The notes beneath the pieces were generated by a model that searched no databases, was not told the DNA's origin, and worked only from the letters and a program-made list of their open reading frames with translations. Made by a program: the position numbers and the translations under genes. A stretch of 64,000 bases of DNA from Niallia circulans. Its GTDB lineage: Bacteria > Bacillota > Bacilli > Bacillales > Cytobacillaceae. The stretch is from contig NZ_CP026031.1 in NCBI RefSeq assembly GCF_003726095.1, forward strand, positions 2,604,001 through 2,668,000, given 5' to 3'. Of the stretch, positions 11,811-19,779 are shown piece after piece; positions within the stretch are counted from its first letter, which is position 1; every line of letters begins with the position of its first letter.

Positions 11811-12167
11811 TTAAGCCCAACTTTCTTTAAACATCTCTTCTTTAAAGCCTAATGTTACTTTATTTCCATCTGTAGTTAAAGGGCGTTTAATTAACATGCC
11901 ATCAGAAGCAAGCAAATCTAATAATTCCTCATCCGACGCTTCCTTCATTTTATCCTTTAATCCAAGATCTCTGTATTTCTGACCTGAAGTATTGAAGAAT
12001 TTCTTTATTTCAAGGCCACTTTTTTTATACAAATCCTCTAATAACGCACGAGAAGGAGGATTGTCCACAATATGTACTTCTTCATATGACACATGATTTT
12101 CATCCAGCCACTTTTTCGCCTTGCGACAAGTTGAGCATTTTGGATACCAATAAAAAGTAACTTTCAT
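11811..12167 (-). CDS. ArsC/Spx-family protein (YusI-like)
   Basis: 118 residues with the ArsC-like thioredoxin fold: FYWYPKCSTCRKAKKWL (Cys11, Cys14), a GLEIKKFFNTSGQKYRDLGL middle and LIKRPLTTDG, the Arg-Pro motif of the family. Arsenate reductases and Spx regulators share this fold. The CxxC and lack of Spx's RNA polymerase-contact features leave reductase or thiol-disulfide activity as the best guess. The start at 12167 has GGGTGAT upstream; the ATG at 12179 has none. Confidence 0.85.
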   Translation of the reverse strand: MKVTFYWYPKCSTCRKAKKWLDENHVSYEEVHIVDNPPSRALLEDLYKKSGLEIKKFFNTSGQKYRDLGLKDKMKEASDEELLDLLASDGMLIKRPLTTDGNKVTLGFKEEMFKESWA

Positions 12168-12352
12168 TCCATCACCCATAATCTATGTATTTTGAAACAT
12201 TCAACTAAATATTATCACAATTTGATATAAAGTAAAACTTCAATCAGTGCCCACTTGTGCCAACTGTTATTTCCTTTCTTGCATTTTTCAGCTATTTCTT
12301 TAAGTAGGATAGATTACGACAGAATCAAACTAGGTGAATCCCTCATTCGATT

Positions 12353-12397
12353 GACTAAAAAGAAGGTTCTTCTGATTCGTTTATTTCAGAAGAACCT
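12353..12397 (-). terminator. Terminator after fadE
   Basis: A perfect 12-bp stem AGGTTCTTCTGA / TCAGAAGAACCT with a 10-base loop, followed by TCTTTTTAG on the minus strand, 24 bp past the fadE stop. The stretch 12180-12352 to yusI holds no gene. Confidence 0.9.
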
Positions 12398-12420
12398 GTT
12401 TGACTATTTATGATTACGCC

Positions 12421-14175
12421 TTACCCAAGATACTCTCCAGCTGTTAATAAATGTTTGGCAGCCTCTCTTTTCCTTGCAATGATTGGCTTTGGTGTGTATC
12501 TAGTATATTTCTTTAATACAGATAGTGCTAATCTTAGTTCATCACCGCTTAGCATATAGGCTAACGTATCTATCGCCTCTGTGATTACTTGCTGAAAAGC
12601 CTCTTGGCAATATATTTCGGTATATAATATTTTTTGTTTTTCTTCTTGCTCATTTTTCCCCATTGCCTTTTCCGTTCTTAGAATACAAGAATCCATCGCA
12701 AATACCGCATTAAAAATATTTGCTAGATTAACCATTATCTCTTGCTGCTCTTCCAATTTTTCTTTATATTTTTTCAGCATCATTCCAAATAGTAGGTAAC
12801 TGATTTTTCTAGTATTGGAAAGAAGCATCTTTTCTTGGGATAATAACTTATCATCTGGCTCTTCCGGTAGAAAGGAGAGCATTTCCTTTTCCGTCATTTT
12901 TGCTAGTGCCAATAACGGGATTTCTCCTTTGACACTCTTTTTAGCCAAGGTAGGAGGGATTAATAAGCGATTAATCTCATTTGTTCCTTCAAAAATGCGG
13001 TTGATACGTGAATCACGATACATTCTAGCGATATCAAAATCTTCCATAAATCCATTGCCACCATGTAGCTGCACACATTCATCTACTACCATATCTAATA
13101 CTTCCGATGCAAAAATTTTATTTAAGCTACACTCTATAACATATTCATTTATGATTTTCGCCATTATCGTCCATTCTATATCTGCATCTACTTCATCCAT
13201 TGCTGTAGACAGTAATCCTGCTGTACGATAGACAGTGCTTTCTGCCGCATAAATATAGGAGGCCATTGTTGCATACTTTTCAAGCGTAAGCGGAAAATGA
13301 GATAATGGAACAGAAAACTGCACTCGCTTATCCGTGTAAGCAATCGTCTTTTTTAATGCTTCTTTACTAGCACCAATTGCTCCCAGACCAAGCTTATAGC
13401 GACCAATATTTAAAATATTTAATGCGATTAAATGACCTTTTCCAATCTCTCCTAACACATTTTCCACTGGTACTTCTACTTGATCAAAACGAACGGCGCA
13501 GGTGGAAGAACTCTTGATTCCTAATTTATTTTCTTCTTTCCCTATTGAAATACCTGGAAAGTCTTTTTCTACAATAAATGCAGTAAAATGTTCTGTGTTT
13601 ACTTTTGCATAGACGATAAAGATATCGGCAATTCCTGAATTGGTAATCCACTGTTTTTCGCCAGTAAGTGAATAGTGTGTCCCTTCCTTATTTAAAACTG
13701 CTGTTGTTTTTATACTAAGAGCATCGGATCCCGCTGAAGGCTCCGTTAACGCATAGGAGGCGATTTTTTTACCAACGGCTAAATCCGGTAAATATTTTTC
13801 CTTCTGCTTCTTATTACCAAATAAAACAATTGGTAATGAACCAATCCCTATATGAGCCCCATGGGTTACAGAAAATCCGCCTGCAACAGCCATTTTTTCT
13901 GAAATAATGGCTGTACTGATTTTATCTAAACCCAAACCACCATATGGTTCTGGGATATCTGAACTTAACAGACCCAGTTCCCCTGCCTCTTCCATCAGCT
14001 GTTTTGTTATTGTAAATTGATGATTTTCCATCTCTGCCAAATGAGGTAGTACTTTTTTCTGAACAAACTCACTTGTCATTTCTGCAATCATCTCATGCTC
14101 TTCTGTAAAATCCTCTGGGGTAAAAATTGCGTCTGCGGTGACCTGTTCCGTTAAAAAACTCCCACCCTTTTGCAT
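12421..14175 (-). CDS. fadE: Acyl-CoA dehydrogenase FadE
   Basis: First oxidation step of fatty acid beta-oxidation: FAD-dependent conversion of acyl-CoA to trans-2-enoyl-CoA. In 584 residues there is an N-terminal helical domain, YALTEPSAGSDALSIKTTA (FAD/substrate loop, about 140-158), WITNSGIADIFIVYAKV, and QLHGGNGFMEDFDIARMYRDSRINRIFEGTNEI (about 365-397) carrying the conserved glycine-rich and EGTNEI segments. The about 190-residue C-terminal extension is as in B. subtilis FadE (YusJ). It follows fadN by 50 bp. The usual fadA gene between the two is missing. Confidence 0.94.
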   Translation of the reverse strand: MQKGGSFLTEQVTADAIFTPEDFTEEHEMIAEMTSEFVQKKVLPHLAEMENHQFTITKQLMEEAGELGLLSSDIPEPYGGLGLDKISTAIISEKMAVAGGFSVTHGAHIGIGSLPIVLFGNKKQKEKYLPDLAVGKKIASYALTEPSAGSDALSIKTTAVLNKEGTHYSLTGEKQWITNSGIADIFIVYAKVNTEHFTAFIVEKDFPGISIGKEENKLGIKSSSTCAVRFDQVEVPVENVLGEIGKGHLIALNILNIGRYKLGLGAIGASKEALKKTIAYTDKRVQFSVPLSHFPLTLEKYATMASYIYAAESTVYRTAGLLSTAMDEVDADIEWTIMAKIINEYVIECSLNKIFASEVLDMVVDECVQLHGGNGFMEDFDIARMYRDSRINRIFEGTNEINRLLIPPTLAKKSVKGEIPLLALAKMTEKEMLSFLPEEPDDKLLSQEKMLLSNTRKISYLLFGMMLKKYKEKLEEQQEIMVNLANIFNAVFAMDSCILRTEKAMGKNEQEEKQKILYTEIYCQEAFQQVITEAIDTLAYMLSGDELRLALSVLKKYTRYTPKPIIARKREAAKHLLTAGEYLG

Positions 14176-14225
14176 AGTAATCCTATCCTTCCTTTCTCCA
14201 CCACTTAATTTTTATGATAAAAATG

Positions 14226-16598
14226 TTATTCCTTTTTCGTCGTTAATGGTTTTCCTGTTTGCAATAGATAGAGCATTCTTTTTTGCGTCTCCTGCTGTTG
14301 TATTAATTGGATAAACGCTTCTCTCTCTAAATTTAATAAATAGTCCTCTTCCACTAATGCACCAAATTCTACACTGCCACCAGTAAGAACTATAGCAAGA
14401 TTGCTGGCAATCTCGGCATCATATTCGGAGATAAAACCTATTTTTTTGAGCTTATCAACTTCTTGCATTAAGAAGTCATAACCCATTTTACCTGTAACCA
14501 TAATCTTTTCTTTTTTAGCCGCTTGAAACTTTTCATCCGCTAATTGTAGAACCGCTTTTTTAGCATCTCTTAATAAAAATCGATCATTATTAGTTATCCC
14601 ATCTCTCTCTGTTAAGAAGCCTAGTTCTTTCGCTTGAACGGCAGAGGTAGCTACCTTAGCAGTCAAAATGGTCTGAAATACTTCTGCAGTAAGCTGCAGC
14701 ATTTCTTCTGGTAAAAGTTGTTGATTTTCCTTCCATTTATTGCAATATAAGGCTGTTGTTCCTCCACCGCCAGGGATAAGGCCTACCCCTGTTTCTACTA
14801 GTCCAAGATACGTTTCTAACGATGCTTGCACCTTATTTGCCGCCAGACAAATTTCTGCTCCTCCTCCTAATGTTCTTTGATAAGGGGCAGCTACAACTGG
14901 CTTCTGGCAATATTTTATGCGCTTCATTGCTTGCTGAAAACGGCGGACGGCTATCTGCAGCTCTACATTATCCTCATTTTGAGCTTCTAATAGCATTAAA
15001 GCTAAATTAGCCCCAAGACTAAAGTTCTTTTTTTCACTGCCAATAACCAGTCCTTTATATGCTTCTAACTCTACTTTTTCGATCGCCTTATCAATCATCA
15101 CAAGAATGTCCATTCCAATGCTCATATTGGAGCTGTGTAATTCCAGTAATAATACTCCGTCTCCAATATCCATTAAACTTGCTCCATCATTGGAAAGAAG
15201 CACGCCTCTTTGCTTCTTCCATTCTTGTATGCATATTTGGTCCACGCTTTTTGGAATTGGCAGATATTTTCCTTGATGGTAATAATGTTCTACTCCATTA
15301 ATCACTTTATAAAAAGATTCAAATCCTTGATCCAACATTTCTTTAATCCATCCAGGTATCTCCCGTGAATCTTTTTCCATTCGTTCTACTGTAGCTTTTA
15401 GTGCTAGTTCATCCCATAAACGAAACGGCCCATTCCTCCAATTAAATCCAGACTGAACAGCTTGATCTATCTCATAAATAGAATCGGAAATCTCCCCAAC
15501 CATTTTGGCTGAATATAGTAAAAATGGGGCTATTCCTTTCCAGAGAAATTGTGCTTTTGGATTTTTTTCTTCTAAGAATAGAGGAAGCGATCGATGATCT
15601 GCTTTCTTTTTTGTTCCAGTCAAATTTTTGTATGTCCACGTATGATAATCAAGAACTTGCAGCCCTTCTTCCGTTTTTCGGTAAAATCCCTTTTGCACCT
15701 TTCTGCCCAACATTTTTTTCTTGAGCATTTCTTCTAATAAAGCAGGAATTTGATACATCTCTATTTCTTCTGTATCATTCATTTTCCCTTGCATATTATG
15801 AATTACTTGATAAAAAGTATCTAAACCAACCATATCTAATGTATGAAAGGTGGCACTTTTCGGACGACCAATTAGTGGACCTGTTAATTGATCAACTTCT
15901 TCGATTGTTAAATCTTCCTTTATCATTTCTTTCACAATATTTAAAAAAGCAAAGGAGCCAATCCTATTTGCAATGAAGTTAGGAGTATCATTCGCTTTTA
16001 CTACTACCTTTCCTAATTCTTCTTCCGCAAATTGACTGATGGTTTTTACAACATTTGGGGCGGTAACTTTAGTAGGAATGATTTCAAGTAATTTAATATA
16101 ACGGGGTGGATTAAAAAAGTGTGTACCTAAAAAATGTGCTTGAAAATCTGGAGAAAGATTTTCTTTCATCTGGTTAATCGATATACCAGAAGTATTGCTA
16201 CTGATAATAGATCCTTTTTTACGGTATTGATCTATCTTTTTAAAGAGCCCCTTCTTTATTTGCATATCTTCAATAATTGCTTCTACAATCCAATCCGATT
16301 CTCTTAATAAGTCAAAATCATCTTCTAGATTCCCAATTGTTAGTTGCGCTAAATTATTTAAAGATGTAAGCGGGCTTGGGGATTCTAACTTCATTCTTTC
16401 AATAGCAAGCCTGCCAAATCGATTCCTCACAACCTCATCTTTTAATGTCAGTCCTGCTTCTATTTCTTCGGATAGTAACTTAGTTGGTACAATATCCAGC
16501 AGAACCGTAGAAATTCCTGCATTAAGAAATTGTGCTGCAATCGCTGCCCCCATAACTCCAGAACCAATAACCGCAGCTGATTTTATCTCTTTCACCAT
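14226..16598 (-). CDS. fadN: FadN, 3-hydroxyacyl-CoA dehydrogenase / enoyl-CoA hydratase
   Basis: Bifunctional beta-oxidation enzyme that hydrates enoyl-CoA and oxidises the hydroxyacyl-CoA with NAD. In 790 residues, the NAD Rossmann loop is GSGVMGAAIAAQF (12-24). HAD motifs follow (SNTSGISINQM, HFFNPPRYIKLLEIIPT, NDTPNFIANRIG). From about residue 480 a crotonase-like domain is present with the oxyanion stretches VIGSEKKNFSLGANLA and GGGAEICLAANKVQ. The order is dehydrogenase then hydratase, as in B. subtilis FadN. Ribosome binding site AAGGAGGATGC. Confidence 0.94.
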   Translation of the reverse strand: MVKEIKSAAVIGSGVMGAAIAAQFLNAGISTVLLDIVPTKLLSEEIEAGLTLKDEVVRNRFGRLAIERMKLESPSPLTSLNNLAQLTIGNLEDDFDLLRESDWIVEAIIEDMQIKKGLFKKIDQYRKKGSIISSNTSGISINQMKENLSPDFQAHFLGTHFFNPPRYIKLLEIIPTKVTAPNVVKTISQFAEEELGKVVVKANDTPNFIANRIGSFAFLNIVKEMIKEDLTIEEVDQLTGPLIGRPKSATFHTLDMVGLDTFYQVIHNMQGKMNDTEEIEMYQIPALLEEMLKKKMLGRKVQKGFYRKTEEGLQVLDYHTWTYKNLTGTKKKADHRSLPLFLEEKNPKAQFLWKGIAPFLLYSAKMVGEISDSIYEIDQAVQSGFNWRNGPFRLWDELALKATVERMEKDSREIPGWIKEMLDQGFESFYKVINGVEHYYHQGKYLPIPKSVDQICIQEWKKQRGVLLSNDGASLMDIGDGVLLLELHSSNMSIGMDILVMIDKAIEKVELEAYKGLVIGSEKKNFSLGANLALMLLEAQNEDNVELQIAVRRFQQAMKRIKYCQKPVVAAPYQRTLGGGAEICLAANKVQASLETYLGLVETGVGLIPGGGGTTALYCNKWKENQQLLPEEMLQLTAEVFQTILTAKVATSAVQAKELGFLTERDGITNNDRFLLRDAKKAVLQLADEKFQAAKKEKIMVTGKMGYDFLMQEVDKLKKIGFISEYDAEIASNLAIVLTGGSVEFGALVEEDYLLNLEREAFIQLIQQQETQKRMLYLLQTGKPLTTKKE

Positions 16599-16624
16599 GC
16601 ATCCTCCTTGAAAAAATGTATTAA

Positions 16625-16642
16625 AATTTGATGGAATTCAAA
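16625..16642 (-). promoter_or_regulatory. Inverted repeat upstream of fadN, possible operator
   Basis: ATTTGA-TGGAAT-TCAAAT lies 27 bp before the fadN start. It differs from the B. subtilis FadR consensus as I recall it (TGAATGA-N-TA-N-TCATTCA), so the binder is unknown. Confidence 0.35.
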
Positions 16643-16801
16643 TGGCTCTAAAACACACCATTACTCTTTGTACGTCCAAGTGACGTAATTTTTAACAAAA
16701 ATTGTGGCAAATTATTCGTTTTTTCTCCATGCTGTGTACTCATTAAATAAAAAAAATAGGAAATGCTAGTAAGGAATGAGTAAAGGGAGGTGTATAAATA
16801 A

Positions 16802-16936
16802 ATGGCTCGTCTTAAGAAGAACCCTTCTAAAGCAGGAGTTAGTGCGGCAAGTGTAAAAGGCAACGCTGGTCCAACAGTTGAAACAGATGGTGGCGGAAAA
16901 GTTAACAGTCAAAATAATCAATATAAAAAGCAATAG
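16802..16936 (+). CDS. YuzL-family small protein
   Basis: A 44-residue, lysine- and asparagine-rich, soluble product starting MARLKKNPSKAGVSAASVKG and ending SQNNQYKKQ. It matches the YuzL-like family of small Bacillus proteins (PSKAGVSAASVKGNAGP is the family signature I recognise). The gene is preceded by GGGAGGTG with 9-base spacing. It resembles small acid-soluble spore proteins in size and composition and sits next to spore-coat-like genes, so a sporulation role is likely but not shown. Confidence 0.85.
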   Translation: MARLKKNPSKAGVSAASVKGNAGPTVETDGGGKVNSQNNQYKKQ

Positions 16937-16957
16937 TTTAACAGGAGGTAGATTTTG

Positions 16958-17230
16958 ATGCAGCAACAACAAAATAATATGACTCAACCTAACGGGATGA
17001 TGATGAAACCACCTGTTATGGTAACAGTCAAAGATTCCCTTTACTTAACAGATATGCTTTCTTGGAATTTACTAGCAATGAAAAAAGCGCATTTTTTTGC
17101 TCAACATGCCCAAGATCCAACGATTAAATCACAGCTTGAAAAATGTGGACAAATGCATCAGCATCACTATGAAAGAATACTTAGTCACTTAGATGCTAAC
17201 AGTCAGCCAATGGCACAGCAACAGCAATAG
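16958..17230 (+). CDS. CotF-like / ferritin-like spore coat family protein
   Basis: A 90-residue product with a Gln/Met-rich head (MQQQQNNMTQPNGMMMKPP) and a helical core VTVKDSLYLTDMLSWNLLAMKKAHFFAQHAQD, then HQHHYERILSHL, and a Gln-rich tail. The helix pair with spaced histidines and glutamates resembles the CotF/ferritin-like coat family, and a clear CotF-type gene follows. ATG at 16958 has AGGAGGT 8 bases upstream. It lies 21 bp after the yuzL-like gene, so they are probably one transcript. Confidence 0.7.
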   Translation: MQQQQNNMTQPNGMMMKPPVMVTVKDSLYLTDMLSWNLLAMKKAHFFAQHAQDPTIKSQLEKCGQMHQHHYERILSHLDANSQPMAQQQQ

Positions 17231-17248
17231 ATTGTAACGAAAAAATTA

Positions 17249-17367
17249 GTGATTGTTTATTCAATTTGCTCATTCTGCTAAAGAGATTGCCAAACCTTTT
17301 TAAGTTGACTCTGCCTTTTGTAGAATGAGCACCTATTCTTCTTAAAGGACTTTGAATAAGCAATCAT
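17249..17367. repeat. Nested 119-bp inverted repeat between two coat genes
   Basis: Outer arms GTGATTGTTTATTCAA (17249-17264) and TTGAATAAGCAATCAT (17352-17367) pair over 16 positions with two wobbles. Inner arms TGCTCATTCT (17267-17276) and AGAATGAGCA (17322-17331) pair perfectly. No T run follows, so it is not a simple terminator. Confidence 0.75.
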
Positions 17368-17406
17368 CTTACTAAAACAATGATTTTATGAGGGAGGAAA
17401 AAGAAA

Positions 17407-17745
17407 ATGGATCAACAAAAACCAATTCAAAATCCTGAGTCACAGGTTCCAAAAACACCGCAAATGAATGATCGCGATTTTACAAACGACATGCTTTCAA
17501 CAGAAAAATACATGACGGATGCTTATTCAACAGCTTTAAATGAAGCCAGTAATGAAACATTTTATCAAGATTTATTATCCATTTTTACCGAAACACAAAA
17601 TATGCAAAGAGAATTGTATGATTTAATGTTTCAAAAAGGATGGTATAAGCTTGAAGCTGCTGAGCAACAAAAAATCCAGCAATCTTATCAACAATTCAAA
17701 GGATACAGTAACCAATTTCCATATGGAAACACCACTATTCAGTAA
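17407..17745 (+). CDS. Spore coat protein, CotF family (YusN-like)
   Basis: 112 residues: a disordered head (MDQQKPIQNPESQVPKTPQ), then the CotF-type helical hairpin MNDRDFTNDMLSTEKYMTD and YSTALNEASNETFYQDLLSIFTETQNMQRELYDLMFQKGWYKLEAA. The end is Gln-rich. CotF-type proteins are structural parts of the spore coat. Position after fadN corresponds to yusN in B. subtilis. GGGAGGAAAAAGAAA precedes the ATG. A terminator follows. Confidence 0.85.
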   Translation: MDQQKPIQNPESQVPKTPQMNDRDFTNDMLSTEKYMTDAYSTALNEASNETFYQDLLSIFTETQNMQRELYDLMFQKGWYKLEAAEQQKIQQSYQQFKGYSNQFPYGNTTIQ

Positions 17746-17759
17746 AACCCTCATTTTAT

Positions 17760-17794
17760 CCACCCAAAACGACATCGTTATGGGTGGTATTTTT
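17760..17794 (+). terminator. Terminator after the CotF-family gene
   Basis: CCACCC (17760-17765) pairs with GGGTGG (17782-17787), with a second pairing ACGA/TCGT inside, and TATTTTT follows. It ends the spore-gene transcript just before the convergent DUF2573 gene. Confidence 0.85.
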
Positions 17795-17827
17795 ACACTT
17801 TGTCCAGCTTTCTTTATAGCATATGTT

Positions 17828-18076
17828 TTATTTTTGATTTTGTTTTCTTATCTCATTCATTTTTTTAATTTCTGATACAATTTGAACAATTGTTTGTTTC
17901 CCATCAGGGAATTTAGCATTCCAATGCTTTACTAAGCCTGGCATATTTTTGGACATATAAGTATAGAGCATCCATACTTGCACTTTTTCCTTTAATTCCT
18001 CATTTTCTTCTCCAAGAAGTAATTCCGTATAATTACTCAACAAGGAGTCAAATTCCTCTTGAAATTTCTCGTCCAA
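17828..18076 (-). CDS. DUF2573-family protein (YusU-like)
   Basis: 82 acidic-helical residues: LDEKFQEEFDSLLSNYTELL, ELKEKVQVWMLYTYMSKNMPGLVKHWNAKFPDGKQTIVQIVSEIKKMNE. This matches B. subtilis YusU (DUF2573), of unknown function. I start at TTG 18076, which has GGGAG 9 bases upstream. The frame is open to 18166, but that part translates into an unlikely Ile-run and covers the promoter and Fur box. In B. subtilis the neighbour yusV encodes a Fur-regulated siderophore-importer ATPase. No yusV is present here. Confidence 0.8.
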   Translation of the reverse strand: MDEKFQEEFDSLLSNYTELLLGEENEELKEKVQVWMLYTYMSKNMPGLVKHWNAKFPDGKQTIVQIVSEIKKMNEIRKQNQK

Positions 18077-18125
18077 TTTTCTTCTCTCCCTTCTATTTTC
18101 ATTGACAACCTGATGGAATTGTTTT

Positions 18126-18131
18126 ATTATA
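18126..18131 (-). promoter_or_regulatory. -10 element of the DUF2573 gene
   Basis: TATAAT on the minus strand, 50 bp upstream of the TTG start, with the Fur box immediately upstream covering the -35 position. The -35 itself is poor. Confidence 0.6.
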
Positions 18132-18144
18132 AGAGTACACCTAA

Positions 18145-18159
18145 TGATAATGATTATCA
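18145..18159. promoter_or_regulatory. Fur box (perfect 7-1-7)
   Basis: TGATAATGATTATCA equals the Gram-positive Fur consensus TGATAAT-N-ATTATCA in all positions. It lies 14 bp upstream of the TATAAT of the DUF2573 gene, so iron-dependent repression of that gene is expected. Confidence 0.88.
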
Positions 18160-18232
18160 ATATCATTAACTTCCCATAATTAATATTCTTTCCTTTTCTT
18201 TCCCCCTCATTTAAAGAATCGAGAAAGAATAC

Positions 18233-18269
18233 ACAAAAAGAGGCTGCTTCCCTGTCAGCCTCTTTTTGT
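18233..18269. terminator. Bidirectional terminator after the RodA-like gene
   Basis: A perfect 14-bp stem ACAAAAAGAGGCTG / CAGCCTCTTTTTGT with a 9-base loop. The T-rich arm serves the minus-strand RodA-like gene, which stops 17 bp away. Confidence 0.9.
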
Positions 18270-18285
18270 CGTTACATAAAAACCG

Positions 18286-19431
18286 TTATTCATCACTAGA
18301 AAACATATATTTTTTATAATGATATCGAATGGAAAAAATCAATCCCATCGAAAGCATATTTCCCATCAAAGAACTACCTCCATAGCTTATAAAAGGAAGT
18401 GGTATCCCGGTAATAGGAAGAATCCCTACCGTCATCCCAATATTTTGGAAAACATGGAAACAAAGCATACTAATAATCCCTACACTCATACATGTATAAA
18501 AAGTATTTTTTGTTTCTAAGGCCACTTTTGTTATGTGATAAATAAGCAAGAAAAATAAACTAATGATAATACTTGCTCCAATGAAGCCAAATTCCTCGCC
18601 GACTACACTAAAAATAAAATCAGTGTGATTTTCTGGAAGCACTACTTCACTTGTGCCAACACCCTTTCCTGTTGTCTGGCCCGAACCAATTGCAAGCAAA
18701 GACTGGGTTAAGTGGTAACCCGTTGTACTTTGGTATGTATAGGGATCTAACCAGGAATAAATTCTTCCCATCTGATACTCCTTCACTCCAAAATACATGG
18801 TGATCCAATCTGGATGCCAAATAACAAGGTATAGGACAGCTGTTGCAATCACAGCAAAACTAGAAAAAATCGGCGTCAAGATCTTCCACGAAATACCAGA
18901 TATAAAAATCATCCCCAGCATAATAGCAAGAAAAACTAAGGAGGTTCCCAAATCAGGCTGCTTCATGACAAGAAGAAGCGGAAATGCTGTTACAGCTCCA
19001 ATTTTAAATAAGAGAAAAAAGTCACTTTGTATCGTCTTTACTATATACTTTTCCTGATGATCTACAATGATTCTCGATAGTGCCAGTACTAAAAATACCT
19101 TTACAAACTCAGAAGGCTGCAGAGAAAAACCAGGTAAAGTGAACCAACTTTTTGCACCATTAATTTCTCGGGCAATACTGGGCGGTGCTAATATAAGCAA
19201 TACCAATAAGAAAAGACCAAAAGCATACAGATACCAGGTCAGTTTCTTCAACTGATCCGAATCTAAACGAATTACTCCAATAATAATACCTATACCAACT
19301 ACATAATACATAACTTGCTTTAACACATAGGATGAGTTTGCTCCATATATAGCAATAAGGCTAGTTAAACATAGAAGCATTAATATTAGAACAAGTGTAT
19401 AATCTATTTTCGATGAATTTTTTGGGGACAT
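18286..19431 (-). CDS. FtsW/RodA/SpoVE-family peptidoglycan polymerase, RodA-like
   Basis: Integral membrane SEDS glycosyltransferase that polymerises lipid II with a partner class B PBP. The 381 residues contain about ten membrane helices. Family motifs: INGAKSWFTLPGFSLQPSEFVK, KQPDLGTSLVF, the loop LTQSLLAIGSGQTTGKG, and LPENHTDFIFSVVGEEFGF with the Asp of the catalytic region; the C-terminal part has GIPLPFISYGGSSL. No PBP gene is adjacent. It could serve elongation or sporulation, and the sequence alone does not decide which. Ribosome binding site AAGGAG. Confidence 0.93.
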   Translation of the reverse strand: MSPKNSSKIDYTLVLILMLLCLTSLIAIYGANSSYVLKQVMYYVVGIGIIIGVIRLDSDQLKKLTWYLYAFGLFLLVLLILAPPSIAREINGAKSWFTLPGFSLQPSEFVKVFLVLALSRIIVDHQEKYIVKTIQSDFFLLFKIGAVTAFPLLLVMKQPDLGTSLVFLAIMLGMIFISGISWKILTPIFSSFAVIATAVLYLVIWHPDWITMYFGVKEYQMGRIYSWLDPYTYQSTTGYHLTQSLLAIGSGQTTGKGVGTSEVVLPENHTDFIFSVVGEEFGFIGASIIISLFFLLIYHITKVALETKNTFYTCMSVGIISMLCFHVFQNIGMTVGILPITGIPLPFISYGGSSLMGNMLSMGLIFSIRYHYKKYMFSSDE

Positions 19432-19697
19432 TTTGTCATTGCTCCTTGTTCAGTAAAACTTTTAACAGGTTATCATTCTTCAATTCATAAATAATCATTT
19501 TTTACCATTTTATATTTACCCCCAAATGAATAGGGTCACACACACACATTTACAATTCTCCATTATATTTGTATTTGCATGAAATAACAACTTTCGACAA
19601 TCATTTTTATAAAATTATTTATTTTGATTTCTAACTTTAACCAAATTAATAAAAAACTGTTTAAAATGTCATATAACTTACTCTTTTTATTTTCCCC
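19432..19697. other. AT-rich intergenic region between the RodA-like and MCP genes
   Basis: No gene was seen. It must hold the promoter of the RodA-like gene, but no good -35/-10 pair is apparent. A short CA run (cacacacaca, around 19537) is the only low-complexity feature. Confidence 0.5.
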
Positions 19698-19776
19698 CAA
19701 AAAAAGAGAATGATCAAAATAGCTCCACTCCTAGAAAAATATTCTGGGATGTTAACTACTACTTTGACCACTCTCT
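19698..19776 (-). terminator. Terminator after the chemotaxis receptor gene
   Basis: On the minus strand AAGAGAGTGGTCAAAGTAG pairs with CTATTTTGATCATTCTCTT over 19 positions, some of them G-T, then TTTTTTT. The loop is about 34 bases. Confidence 0.85.
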
Positions 19777-19779
19777 TAT

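Noticed and set aside
12246-12265. TTGGCAC on the minus strand upstream of fadE terminator region
   Set aside because: No TTGC at the required distance.
18077-18166. N-terminal extension of the DUF2573 protein to the ATG at 18166
   Set aside because: It would begin with an Ile-rich stretch coded by the Fur box and promoter; a TTG with ribosome binding site fits the family start.
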